Source of the DNA: Acheta domesticus
Taxonomy: Eukaryota; Arthropoda; Insecta; Orthoptera; Gryllidae
DNA length: 64,000 nt
Reading direction: 5' to 3'
Assembly (NCBI GenBank): GCA_031308135.1
Contig: JAHLJT010009419.1
Location: forward strand, 32,924,863 to 32,988,862
Notes under the pieces: generated by a model
The model's input: the letters and a program-made list of their open reading frames with translations, nothing else
Database searches by the model: none
Told to the model about the DNA's origin: nothing
Position numbers and translations under genes: made by a program
Part shown: in pieces, positions 1-12,600 of the stretch
Numbering within the stretch: position 1 is the stretch's first letter
How the letters are laid out: the number at the start of each line of letters is the position of its first letter

Positions 1-289
1 AAAAAAAACAAACAAAACAGCAACACTGATTCCATCGAAACCTACATGTCCACGCCACATGCATGTTTTGTCGAAGAAAAGGTGACTGTGAACAAGTACA
101 ATGGCGCACCATGGGGGAAGGGAGGAACTCATGGGGCATCAATTCTCTACTAAGCCAGTGCCACATATTAAATGAAAAAATAAAACTTTTACAAATTTTC
201 TATACTAACATGTTATTCAAATTATCAGTTGTTTTCATTATAAATATTAAATATAAGTTAACAAATAAAAATACATTCTGTATTCAGTA
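1..289. other. AT-rich stretch, nothing recognised
   Basis: It begins with an A/C-rich run. Parts of 60-180 resemble the flank of the non-coding repeat family seen beside it (CCATGGGGGAAGGG). No exon of TMEM94 was found here. Confidence 0.4.
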
Positions 290-1060
290 TAAATGAACTA
301 GTGGTGCTACACAATGGTGCAGATTTTTTCATACAAGTTAGTTTTCTAATTTCTTTTGGTCTGGGCTTGCTCTTCCTTCTTGCTCCATCCTCTTGCCAGC
401 TGACATCAACCTCCGCCCAAAGTACATTTATTTGAAATCTTTTCATTTCTCGGTTTCTAAATGGGAGAACTGATTGATACTAGATTGTACTTAAAGAATA
501 TTAAAGAAGAGTAAAACCTTGTCCTATATGGCTAAGAAAATGTCATTTAAGCTTTACTGTAAATGTGAAATTTGAAGCCCTTTTACACAGGAATCTTTTG
601 TGTTTTCAAAAACCATATTGGAAGTCATTTGAAAGACATCCACTCACAAATGGCAATAATGTGTACAAATCACTGCAATCATTTATAAGAATTCTGAATA
701 ACAGAAGAATACAGCAATATGAATTTTATGTCATCTCAGTGTATCTGAAAAAAAAAATTAGAGCCATTTTTGTGAAAAAGGAGTTTGCAAGTTTTTGAGA
801 AACTTAATATTACATTATTTAAACCACACATACTCATAAATACAATAATGTGAACAAATTGACATTCATGTAAATATTAATGATGTCAGAAACAAGTGAA
901 AAATCGTAATTTTGTATAATACAAAATTGTAATTTTTGAAAAAACAAAAGAATAGAGCAATATGTCGATGTTATCTCAAAGAGTACGTTGGCATTATCAC
1001 TATCAAAAGTTTAAATAAAAAATTTGGAGGTGTCTTTGAGAAAAAACTTGTTCTTACTTT
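290..1060 (-). repeat. Non-coding repeat family A, copy 1 (3' half, inverted)
   Basis: The reverse complement carries the family's 3' end (GGCAGCTGGCA-like, CCGAGACCAAAGGAAA-like and AAAGTCTGTGCCATTC-like motifs) and the A/T-rich body with CTCCAAATTTTTTCTTTAAA. The same order of motifs recurs at 12.3-13.5, 37.6-38.6 and 48.0-49.7 kb. No coding capacity. Confidence 0.65.
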
Positions 1061-1865
1061 CCAGTATACATACATATATACGGAGTAATATACGTCGTAT
1101 AGGGAAAGTTATGTAACGCTGCGCAAACAAACGATGAATTTTCGGCAAGAAAAAATCATTGCCATTCATCCCCTAACATGTGGAGTAGCCAGAATCCCCA
1201 TTTTGTAAGTCCTTAATACTGAACAAATAATTGAAAGCAAAACGTCCATTTGTGAACACTACTAGCGCCTAAACCATACGTAGGATTTTTTTATATTGAA
1301 GAAATCCTTGTCGATCTGGCTTGAGTCGAAGCTTTGAGATTTTGAAAAAGATTCTATAAAAATTGGGGGTACTTTACATGAAGCCCTCTGGACATTTTCA
1401 AAATGTTCTCAAAAATGGCTCCAAAACTTTTCTTTAAATTTCTTGTGAGAATAGAGAAAAATACACTTATTAAGGTGGCAAAGGTCTGATTTTCACGGTT
1501 AACTCTGAATTTTCGAAAATTGCAAAAGTTTGAATTTTTTTCAGCATCTTCCTCCAACTACACAATCAAAGTCAGAGATTTTTCCTTCAAATAAAATTTG
1601 TTCTTCAAAATGAGTTCTTTCTTTAAGGTCATGTACACTTTTTTGCAACGGTTAGTAGTTTTTGTGCAATATTGTGTGCAACGTGCAATTTTAAAAAATT
1701 ACAAAAACAAGATTTTTTCCAAAACAGCTCCAAATTTTTTCTTCAAACTTTTGGTAGGGATAGTGTCTAACGTATTCTTTGAAATGACATAAACATCATG
1801 TTGCTCTATTCTTTGTTTTTTTCAAAAATTACAAAAATGAAATATTTTTGACTTGTTAAATGCAG
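1061..1865 (+). repeat. Repeat family A, copy 2 (5' part)
   Basis: It starts with the family head (TATACG...GTATAGGGAAAGTTATGTAACG) and continues through AACGTCCATTTGTGAACAC, GGGGGTACTTTACATGAAG and CACGGTTAACTCTGAATTTT. It ends about mid-element and abuts copy 1 in opposite orientation. Confidence 0.75.
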
Positions 1866-2037
1866 CATTTGTCATCTTGGGAAATTTTGAGAACCACTTT
1901 ATCATAATGTCTGGTTCTCAACGCCTGATCTTGAGCAACTATTAGAACTGCTTCTGATTCTGGCTTCATCCTTCCCTTTTTGAGCCACATAAATGATTGA
2001 TCTTTATTGATCTGCACCTTGTCCATTCTTTTTAGAT

Positions 2038-2038
2038 A

Positions 2039-2076
<38 letters not shown>

Positions 2077-2098
2077 GTTGTTGTTGTTGTTGTTGTTT
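2038..2098 (+). repeat. (TTA)n/(TTG)n microsatellite
   Basis: About twelve TTA units followed by six or seven TTG units. Simple repeat; apparent ORFs through it are chance. Confidence 0.9.
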
Positions 2099-2564
2099 TG
2101 TAAGAGTCCCTGCAAGGCACTGACGTGAACAAATCAATGAAATGAGACCTACATGTAATGAAGTTTGATTTATCCAACCTGGCTGGCACTGTGTACTAGA
2201 GTTCAGCAGCACTGCATAGCTCTGAGGCGGAAAATAGTTTCCTGTTAACACAATGCAAATATTACATGTCCAAAAAATCATTCCATCAGTGTTCTTCAGC
2301 AATGAACATTGTGAACATGTATGTCCAGTGCAGCAAAGCAAGGGAGGTTTCATTTATTCCATGTAGTCCCACGAGAGAGGAAGTGAAAGAATCTTCAGGC
2401 TGCATAGCCACCAGGTGGTGAAATGCATGACCACCAGGTACTGTGGGCTTGCATGCCAAGATTGCAGTTTTTGTATTTTAATAAAATTTAATATTTCAGT
2501 GATCTCTACCTCCCCTCAAATTGACTTTCATAGAGAAGTTTTGTTACACACTATGTCTACTAAT

Positions 2565-3467
2565 AAGGGGTTGTCCATAAATTACGTAACACAGATTTAG
2601 AGTATTTTGAATACCCCTTCTCTCCTGTGTAAGGCACTCATAATGCATGATGCTTCAACCCTCCCTGCCCCCAATAATTATGTAACGCCTGCCACGACAC
2701 CCCCCCACCTCCTTGTAAAAGTGCACGCTCCTTGAAAATGAATCATTACTTTTTAATTTTTACATTTCTCACTATAATTTCTCATTCTATCATCTTTTCA
2801 TCTATCACTCTATTCGTTTTCACCATTGTTATTGTTATCGTTATTATTATTATTATTATAGCACAGGAAAAAAATTTGTATTCATTTTATTTGTGTTGAA
2901 TATTAAAATGTTTGATAATATCGGTATTACTTGGCAATGCTGACTGCACTCAACAATAAGATAGCATGCAAGTTTAGAGTGAAGGAAGGATGCATAGGCG
3001 AGAAAATGTCTGATGACAAGTTGTGCATATGTCGTTGGGAATGGGGCATTGGGAAAGGGTCTACTGTGCCAATTTACTTGGATTTTTAAAACATAATACA
3101 GAGCCTTTTGGAATATTTTCCTTGAAATCTTACAGATTCAATAACACAATTGATAAAAAATATTTCCATGTATTGTAACAACTTCTTATAACCTCAGTTA
3201 ATGTTTTTAAAACAAATTAATTAGTTAATATTTTAATGTTTTAGTATAAGATTCAAAGAAAGGAAGTGTTTCCACAAAGGTTGAAAAATTAAAAAACAAA
3301 AAATATGAATGTTACGTAACACTATAAAAATAAACTTTTATAAACAAATACAAGCTTATAAGCTTTTTTAATAACAAATACCTCCTACCCCTAGGTAATG
3401 CAGCATAATTCTGCCTCAAATCCCATCCCCCTTCTTTAGCACTCCATAATTCATGGACGACCCCTAA
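2565..3467. mobile_element. 0.9 kb non-coding element with inverted ends (family D)
   Basis: The left end reads TAAGGGGTTGTCCATAAATT. The right end, reverse-complemented, reads TTAGGGGTCGTCCATGAATT. The termini match at most positions over about 25 bases and face each other, as in a TIR DNA transposon or large MITE. The interior is AT-rich and includes a GTTATTATTATT run near 2836-2858; no transposase seen. TTA/TAA at the ends may be part of the target site. Confidence 0.6.
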
Positions 3468-3603
3468 GCGATTTATCTCACCAATGTCATTCAGATTGAA
3501 CAGAATAATATTATTATTTTAGTTCTTAAGAAAACCAAGAAAAATTAATCATTTCATTCTGTAATGTAACTAACAAGACCACTTTCAGAGCAAAAATACT
3601 TAC

Positions 3604-3697
3604 ACTGAAAAAACTGCAAAAAGCCACACTTTATTGTCATGAGGACTTCTTGTCCAAATAGATTGGTCTCGATGAACAAAACTAATGGACAGGGCAG
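3604..3697 (-). CDS. TMEM94: TMEM94 exon 25 (last exon visible)
   Basis: ALSISFVHRDQSIWTRSP then DNKVWLFAVFS matches human VFISITHVHRTKPLWRKSPLTNLWWAVTV. Phase 1 to 2, acceptor TTGCAG, donor GTAAGT. The final exon(s) with the last hairpin and C-terminal tail were not found in 1-3603. Confidence 0.9.
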
Positions 3698-6600
3698 CTG
3701 CAAAACAATTTGAAATATAAAAAAAAAGTCCAAACTCTTTGACAAGTCTCTTAATACATTTCAAGTTTTTATATGTCTTGCATTAGAACGTCCCAAGCCT
3801 TTTTGGTGTTGAAGATGGAGTAATTCTCCTTCAACATTGTCAATCGTACGTTAGCTCAAGCCGTAAGTCATTTTCTTTTATCCCCATAAGCTAGGGTCTC
3901 AGTGCCGTTAGTATCCAGGATTCCCAGACTGAGGTGCTTAACTTCCACGATTTCTCGGTGCTTGGTTAAGGAGTTTGGCTACCGACGCAGGCAGGTAACA
4001 TAATTATTTTTCTTTTATTCTTATCTTATGCTTTGTCCCGTTACTTTGAATTATTTTCCTCTCCTTCAAGTAAGATTTAGAGTACCGGTACTGATATCAA
4101 TTTAAAGGAATCCATAGTAGAATTGCTATTTATAAAAAATTGCTGTCACAAATTAATACTATAATTAAAATGAAGCCATATGTCCCTTCATGGTTATAAG
4201 TAGAGGGTGGATTTTGATGACCTAAATCGTCACCAAAATGAATAATGAAATTCTGTTAAAATGACTTCTTTTTAAAATGCCCTAAAAGCAAAGAAAAGTG
4301 ACATAAATTTTTTTTATCAAAACCATGTAATATATGCTTCTTCCTCTTGATTAAGTGAATTCAGCTTGCAATCTTTTGGTTTGGACTGGACCAGGAAATC
4401 TTTGCCTTTAGTTATCGCAAAATCTGCCGAACTGACATATATGTTGAAGGTGTCACAGGAATCGTAGATTACATAATCACAACTGCTTACATTACAATTT
4501 CTGAATGAAGAAATTAAATACGCTACTAATAAGAAAATTTGTTACATCTCGTAAATATTATTTGAAGCAAGTACCATTAAAATCAATGAATTCCCAAAAA
4601 ATGCTTTAACACTTTAATGGAGCCATGGATTCATGTGACGCTATTGGAGCTATCCAGTCTGACCGACCGGGTGGTTAAAATTTTATTTTACAAACATAAA
4701 CAATAAGCATTGGCAACTTATAAGTAATAAAAGGTGTAAATCAACACTAAATAAAAGATTTCCAACATTTTTTACTCTTAAAAAGTTATAATTTCACTTA
4801 ATGAATGTAAAATTTAAAATATTACTAAACTTTCATCAAAATAATCATGTCGTATAATTTTATACAATGAAAAATTAAATCAACTTGTTTACAGTTATTT
4901 CTTGTGCATTTTATAAAAAGGTGTAATTTTTCTACCACAAAATCAAAAACAATCAGGAGCACAATCCGTACTGACTTTCCAGCTGCACTCAAGGCAGATT
5001 TGAACATCTGATACATTGGTACTGTCCTTTTGTTCTTTGACAGAAAGGCACTTGCTGCATGTCTTTCGTTTGTTCATCTTGTAACTTGGGATTACTTGTG
5101 GATTAACTGGAGGATCATCACTGAATGTCACAGCATTTCTAATTGAAGATTTCACATTGCACCGTAGGTTGGGGATCTCTAACCTCCTCCGCAAGTAGAG
5201 AATTTGCGAGATCCTTCAGAAATTGAAATCTTGTGATTACATGACATCCTGGATAGCACATGTATAAGATATAGCGGTTGATACTTGCAATGTTTAGTCT
5301 ATAGAATACAGCCAGCAGCCAACGCCTTGTTCTTTGGTTGGACGAGAACACAGCACATCTATCTAAAATGTCCACTCCACATTTAGTTTGAGCAGATTAT
5401 TCTATGTTTTTTTCTTTTCTTGATTTATCTCCTTATTGTGGCGCATCGAGGAAATTAGGATCACAGCCTTGTTACGCTTAGGAACAAAAGACACTAGTGT
5501 TTCTAAAACACACTAGTTTGTCCATGAAAGCCACATAAAGCAGATCCTATTAGTGTTTCTGGGTCCTGCTCTGGGGGGATTTTTTTTGTTTGCTTTTTTC
5601 ATTGTGCCTACATTGTTTGACCCATGAATTTGCTTACATAATCTCAATACAGCCTGAGTAGTTATGAGTAGTTTTTGTTTCTCAGACGAGAAACCCTCTC
5701 CATCACTATACCTCCCTATATTGATATAAGCATTATACAGATACAACATTTTTGCATCAACGAGACACCTGACTTTCACACTATACTTTTTTGGCTTCTT
5801 TGGCATATAAACCTTGAATGAACACCTCCCTTAGAAAGGGATTAGCATTTCATCGATACTGAGATAGCTAGAAATGTAGTATTGTCTTTGTGAGTTTTTA
5901 ATGAATTTATTGGCTATTTCGGAAATGGGAGCTGCTTTATCATGCGTTTTTCTAAATATGACGTGTTACTGACTCATCGAATTACAAACAAGCTATAAGA
6001 ATCAAGTACCTCTTTTTTGACATTGTGGCATGGTAGATAGGATGGGTAGTGGCATCAGAAGAAAAGAGGGAAGCTATGTCCTTGTCATTTGATTTTAGAA
6101 TAGATGACATCAAATCCTATTATTGCATTTATCTCCAATAGGCCTGTGTCCCTGTAAGAACTTTTGTTGGTGTTAGACCCTAATGCCCCTCTAAGTGTAG
6201 TTAGTTTCACATTAGTGTTGACAATTATTTTGTACAGCATGCTATCATCAAAAGAAAGGTTCCAAACGTCAAATTTGTCTGGGTGATTTCTCAAGGCTCT
6301 GACTTGATCTCTAAGACCAGGTAATCCTCTCCTAACAATATTGTGAGCTAGAACCCTTACATTTTGCCTAGGGTCAGAACTACTCCCACTTCAGGCCATA
6401 CTCGTTGATTTCAGGTTTCCTATATATTCAGGCTCTACATTGTATTGTACCTCAACTCTATCAAGTTCCTCATTCAGAAGATCATCACTTTCCACACTGG
6501 AGTCCGTCAAATCAGAGTCTTCTTTCTTTGAAATCAGAAATTGGGATCTTTGTTGGAATCACTGATTTCTGAATCTGAACAACATTCATTGCCAGACATG

Positions 6601-9600
6601 TCCTCTAACATCACTTGAATTCGTCTCATCAACATGCAGTACGCGGCTAGTGGAAGGGTTATACTTCACTTTAGATTCAACTAAACCCTTCTTGGAGTAA
6701 TCCAGAACAACACCCCTAATGCAGTTTATATGCTACTGGAACTATCCGGTATGACAGACCAGCAGGTTTCCCAGAAAAGACACAATGCTCATAACCGAAG
6801 GAACAGATTAACAACAATTGGAAATGTAGAGGAGAGGTTTGGGGGTGAAGCTACTGGGCCGGAGAACCACTGCCGCCAAACATGTGTGCCAATATAAACA
6901 AACAAAACTATTGTCAGGTCTCAGAGACCAGTAGCTCCATTAAAGTGTTAAAAATGACGAAGAAAAAAAATGTGACTTATTAGTCAAAATCGAAGAAAAT
7001 AACATATAAAAATGAGTCCTTTCCTTTTGTCATAACATAAAACAAATTTCTATACAAAAAGGCAATGTTAAAGAAAAAAATGTCTTTGCATTAAAATCCA
7101 CCCCCTAGTTATACTTTTTGAAAAAATATAAAAATGACACACTTCATCTAAACTACTTTCTCCTCGCTTACCAATATTCATTTCAAAAGTACTTTTTCTT
7201 GAGTTGCAGGGAAGAGATAGTTGTCCGTAACATTGATAAATGTAATGCAAAAGATAAATTCTAGATTTACGGAGCAAAATATAAAGCTCAATTCAACACT
7301 GTCTCTGTTTTTTAATGAACATAATAAACATATCTGTCATTTGAGATGAGCTGTTAAAAAATTATGTATATAACATAATTACCCTAAGGAAAATAATCAA
7401 ACACAGAATATCACCAAAATAAACACTGAATAAAATTTTATCATCAATTTTTCAGGGAAAATTTCACTCTTCATCATAATCCTTTAAATCCACTCCTGGC
7501 TAAAGCCTACCATAATGAATCAAGTGAAGTTAAATGAAGTGACTCTCAAATAGACCACCATTTTGTACAAAATGTGTCTTATTGAATATTAGACAACACT
7601 GAAATTTTAATGTGAAAAAATTTGTCTTACCAAAATGAAGAACTACCATGGTAATGGCAACATGCTGAGCAACAATCCAACAATACTGAAAATCCTGCCA
7701 TCCACCCCACATTGCATCTGACATTGGATATACCATTGACCTCGTAGAATTTGTTGCCAAAATTATATTTGTACAGAAATTACAAAGAACCAGGCCATAG
7801 CAAAGAAGTGTAAGGCATATACTAATCATAAATTTCACTCCATAACACCACATTAAGAATGTAATAACCTGAAAATCAAATTCAAAATAACACTATCTCC
7901 CTTATGCTTCCCTTTGCAAAAAGAGTATATAACAAACCTGGATACATTAGATACTGCAGCAAAAATCTTACCTCTGTATTAACAATATTTTGATTCTTGC
8001 CAGTAGCTTTTTGCATAACTTGAGGATCAGTTGGTTTTCCAACCAGAGAAAGAGATAATATTGGAATAATCACACAGACTAACCACAAAACTTGCCCTAG
8101 AAATAGACAATAAAAAGTGTAGAGAGCAAACATTTAACAGCTGTAAATACTTTTAAGCTCTAATAGCAGAAAAATACATTTAACCTTTTGTTCTTTTTTG
8201 GATATATTGTTGTATGTGAATATCTGATGTCAAAATAAAGGTTTCTTGAATGAAATCAAAAGTGGATTGCAATGAATTATTGACAATAGGCAATTAAAGA
8301 CACATACGATGAAATGATGTAAGTGATGAAATTTCTTAAGAACAGCAGAGATCTTACCAAATGAAAATATTGGTGGCAACATTAGTGATATATTTAAAAC
8401 TTGAATTCCACTCACAGCACCAGCACAACACATCCAAAACTGCATACAGTTTCGAACACATTGCATGTGATGTCGGCACTGAAAATCCAATGAAACCTGA
8501 GAATATAGTATCAGTTTACACACAAAACATACAATAACACGTTTTCAACCCAAAAAGTCATATTGAGATTATTATCTTATGAGATATTTATCTCGTTTTG
8601 AATATGCGGAAACATTTATAAAATATTCACGGAATAAGACAAGAAAACTGAAGAGTGACATGAAAATTAACATGAGGGAAATAGAGAACCTGATTAAGAA
8701 TGATGTAGTAATAAAGAAAGAAAGAAAGGACTTGAGTATACTTTGAGAAACATGTGGTCCTAATAATAATATTAAAGATACTAGTGGAATGGTAGCAATT
8801 GCAATGATGGGGAAACATTTTTGGAAATGTTAGTTTGAAAGTTTAAGTGAAAAAAATTATATTCAGTATTTTTGAGTGTGGAGAATGAGAAGAAGCTGAA
8901 TAAAAAAAGCTTAAAAAAGATAATGAAGTAACTTCTTACCTCCATTATCAAGTGAAATATTGATATGGGATCTTCTCTACGAAAACTGATGGAACAAGCA
9001 ATTGAATTAAGAGCTCGGCTGAGTTCAACTGGAGAAGGTCCTTGATGTGTTGTAGTTTGTTTGTAGACTGGTACTTTCTGGCATACTTGAGGATACAAAG
9101 GTTCTACTGCCAAACTGAATTAAAGAACATGCAATAATCACTGAAAATGGAAATATATAATCTTATTTGAATAATGGAAAGTGAAAGCAATACCTTGCAT
9201 CAGCTTGCATAAAAATTGGCATATTTTCTGCATTGGCAGATGATCCCATAACACAAACAACTTCTCCATAATCTTGCATAATTTTCAACATTTCACGAGT
9301 CACAGAAGGTGTACAGTCCGTAAATAAAGATACTAAAAGTGGAACATTGTCAATTTGTTCAAGATGAGGTCGAATTTTTTCAATTCCCCTTGGAAGTTTG
9401 GCCTACAGACAAAACACAAGATAATGGAAATGTTATTTTAATATTTTTATGAAAAACAAAATGTTCAATACAACATTAAAACTGTTCTAAATAAGAAAGT
9501 GTTCTGGATAAAAATGATGAGTAATTTTTTCTATTGATAAAGTTTCCAAATCCAATTTTAAGACAATCACTATTTTGTATTAGTTTTTAGAGACAGTAAC

Positions 9601-12600
9601 ATACATTTTTTTTAAAAGCAAATAGTAATTACTGTTTCCATTTTACAACATTTTGGTCTTCAGTGGTCACGCTCAGAATTGGAACACGAATGGTCGCATG
9701 GATTACTGTAATCCATTTTTAAACAAATTCTTATTAACAATATTTTACGAACAAATCATCTTTTAGTTGAAATATAGACAAGTAATGATATCTAAAACAC
9801 TGAACACTATCAAAATAGTAAATCATTTATTACAACATTGACATATTACAAATTGTATGAAATGCTACACAAAATTGAATGTATTATGCCTTTAAACAAA
9901 TATGCTCAAATATATGCCATTAGATATTTATTTTTGAAAATTCTTGTGCTCTTTATGTGTTGTGCAATTGTTATAGTTTGCATTACAATTATTAAATAAA
10001 GCAATTTGACAACATCATTTAAACATCTGGAGCGTCTGTTCTGAATATGTTGCAATGTCAAAATCAGATGAATATATCACAGATTTTCTGAATATGTCAC
10101 ACCCACTAGACACAATTTTCACAGTAATGTCGAGTGATCTTGTTTCGTTGACGTACATAGAGATAACAACATACCACATTACCCTTTGGTAACTCCAATG
10201 AACCCTTGAACCCTTCTCGGATTCCCACAAGAAGTCTCCTGCATGTTATTATTGCTGTCGGAACAGATTTTCTCTCGATCTTCCTTTTCATTTCTGGTTC
10301 CACAAAGGGTAAAGCAAGATCCTTTAGAAATCCCCTTCTGGTCAACCTTTCGCGACTGTTGTACTTCGCATAAACATTCAGAGCATCGATTGTAATCATA
10401 TTCATGTCCGCTTTGGCCAGAAAGTGAACAGCGAGTGGTCGCACGGATTACTATTGTAATCCAAGCTGTTTCCGGCACTTATCGCTAGTGCAGCAGTTAT
10501 CACTTGAGACATATTTCGCTATAATTCGATAGCTGAGACCTTCAACGACAGGTACAGAAAAGTCCATGCCAAAAGCTTGTTAACTCTCGCTGTAATCAAT
10601 AAATGAATGTCTTGATTACAATAGTAATCCACCCGACCACTGAAGGGTTAAGACGTTCATACGATCCCGCAAGCTTTGAGAGCGCGGAATCGTCATCTCC
10701 GAGCACCTCTCGTAGAGAGTTGCCCAGAACATGTCTTCGTCGGCTGCTATCAAATTTCAAACACTGCAGGAGGACGTGTTCCACAGAAACATTCGCCCTG
10801 CATGTATATCTGCACGTTTTATCACAGGTAGGAGGAGAGTCACCTCGCACGAGGAAACTGTGCGAAAAGTGGCAGTGTCCGATACGAAGACGGGTTAAAA
10901 TAACTTCCTCACGTCTAGAAGGCCGGGATGAGGAACGCCAGGAATTAACAGAATCTTTTATTGCACTTAGTTTATAGGTGGTATTGTGCCACTCTGTTTG
11001 CTACGCACTAAAGATGGATCGTTAAAAAAAAGGAGTGCCCGGATACGGCACGCTCCAGAGCGCTCCCGCGGAGCGACCTCTTGGCCTCTGAGGCAACCTC
11101 CCATTAACGAAATTTATAATATAGAAGCTCGACTCGGCCTTGCTGAGGGAGCAAGACCGCGCGAGCCCGCGGCTTGATAGCGAAAAGTCGGCTCCCGGGC
11201 CACCTCCGGCAGCGGGAATTCGAAAAATTTCAGAGTCGGGTGAGTATGGGAGCTCGCTGAGGATCTCGGAAGACGACGGCTGGCTCCATGGGAAGATCAC
11301 AGGCATATCTGGGAGAGAGAGTACCGACATAGATGATCAATAAGTGATAAAGTTGGTGCACTGACTGCCCCTCTCCGAAGGCCCCGTTGGCTCGCCATAA
11401 TAACATACAAGATCCTTTCGGTAGACCAATGGCGCACCGCGGCTAAAGAAATCGATAGCTTTTCCGCGCGCGCGGTAAAGCTAGGCTATAAGGCTGTGGC
11501 TTTCGAGCGCTTCCTTTCGCCCACATAGTAAACGGTGATTTGACGGGAAACTTCAAGCGGAACTTCAAGTAACATCAAGCTTGAAACCGACGCAATGAGC
11601 CGCGATTCGCCTCCGCTAGTTGTATGAAACTGAGTCGCCGTGAAGGACACGGCCTTCGTTTCCGTAGTGAAAGTGAGTCGCACAAGGTCCCCATTACGTG
11701 TTCGCTACCTCCACTTCAGAGCAGACATCTTCGAGATCACCTTTGGCAGACGATTTTATTTTATTTTATTTTTTTTTAAGCTGACCAGATCTGGAATTTG
11801 TGGCTCTGACGATATTTCTTCTTCTCGTTCTCGATGTTGTTATTGTTCTTCTTCTCCTCCTTCTCATTCTTGTTCTTCCCGTAGACGTTGTTCTCGTCGT
11901 TGTTGTCGTCGTCGTCGTTGTTGTTCTTCTTTTTCTTTTCTTCTCCTTGTTGTTCTTCTTCTCCCTTTCTTTCTTCAAGAACTCTTCTTGTGTTTATTTG
12001 CAAGTAAGTCAAACGGGACCGGTGACCGGTGACCTTTCTCTGAAGTTCACCACCGAGCTCGGTATAAACGGAGTCGACTGTATATTGAAGGTTCATATGC
12101 ATTTCATCCTTTCTGTTCTGCAGTTTTTGAATGTGAGATGTGAATAGTCTTCGTGTCGCTCAGTTCGCTCGTGTCGTGAAGTTCGTCTTCTATCTGATTT
12201 TGCTTATAAAAAATTTTGTTAGTTAATGTTAAACAGACCAAGATAACAAACCCCTTTTTAATTTCCCGTATATACGAAGTAATAATATACGTAGTGTAGG
12301 GAAAGTTATGTAATGCTGAAGAAAATCGATTTCGAGATTTTAACGGAAATACACGTTTTGGGGTCCCCTGATACCAAAAAAGTGGTTTATTTCAAAACGT
12401 CAGTCCGTCCGTGAACAACACTACACAACACAACATACGTGCGAATTCTTCCAAAATATCCATGGATATTCCCCAGTCGATCTGCGTCCACTCGAGGCAC
12501 CGCCATTTTGAAAAACTTTCTTCAAAATTTGGGGGTACTTTACATGAAGACCCCCGGACATTTTCGAAATTTTCTCAAAAACGGCAAATTTTTTCTTTAA

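Noticed and set aside
1..3603. Last TMEM94 exon(s) within the left edge
   Set aside because: Searched the minus strand for the KLHE/GTKLGMNSPF-type C-terminus. A promising frame at 258-446 is the tail of repeat family A instead.
11640..12147. Several 108-130 codon frames on both strands
   Set aside because: Low-complexity trinucleotide tract; no conserved domain.
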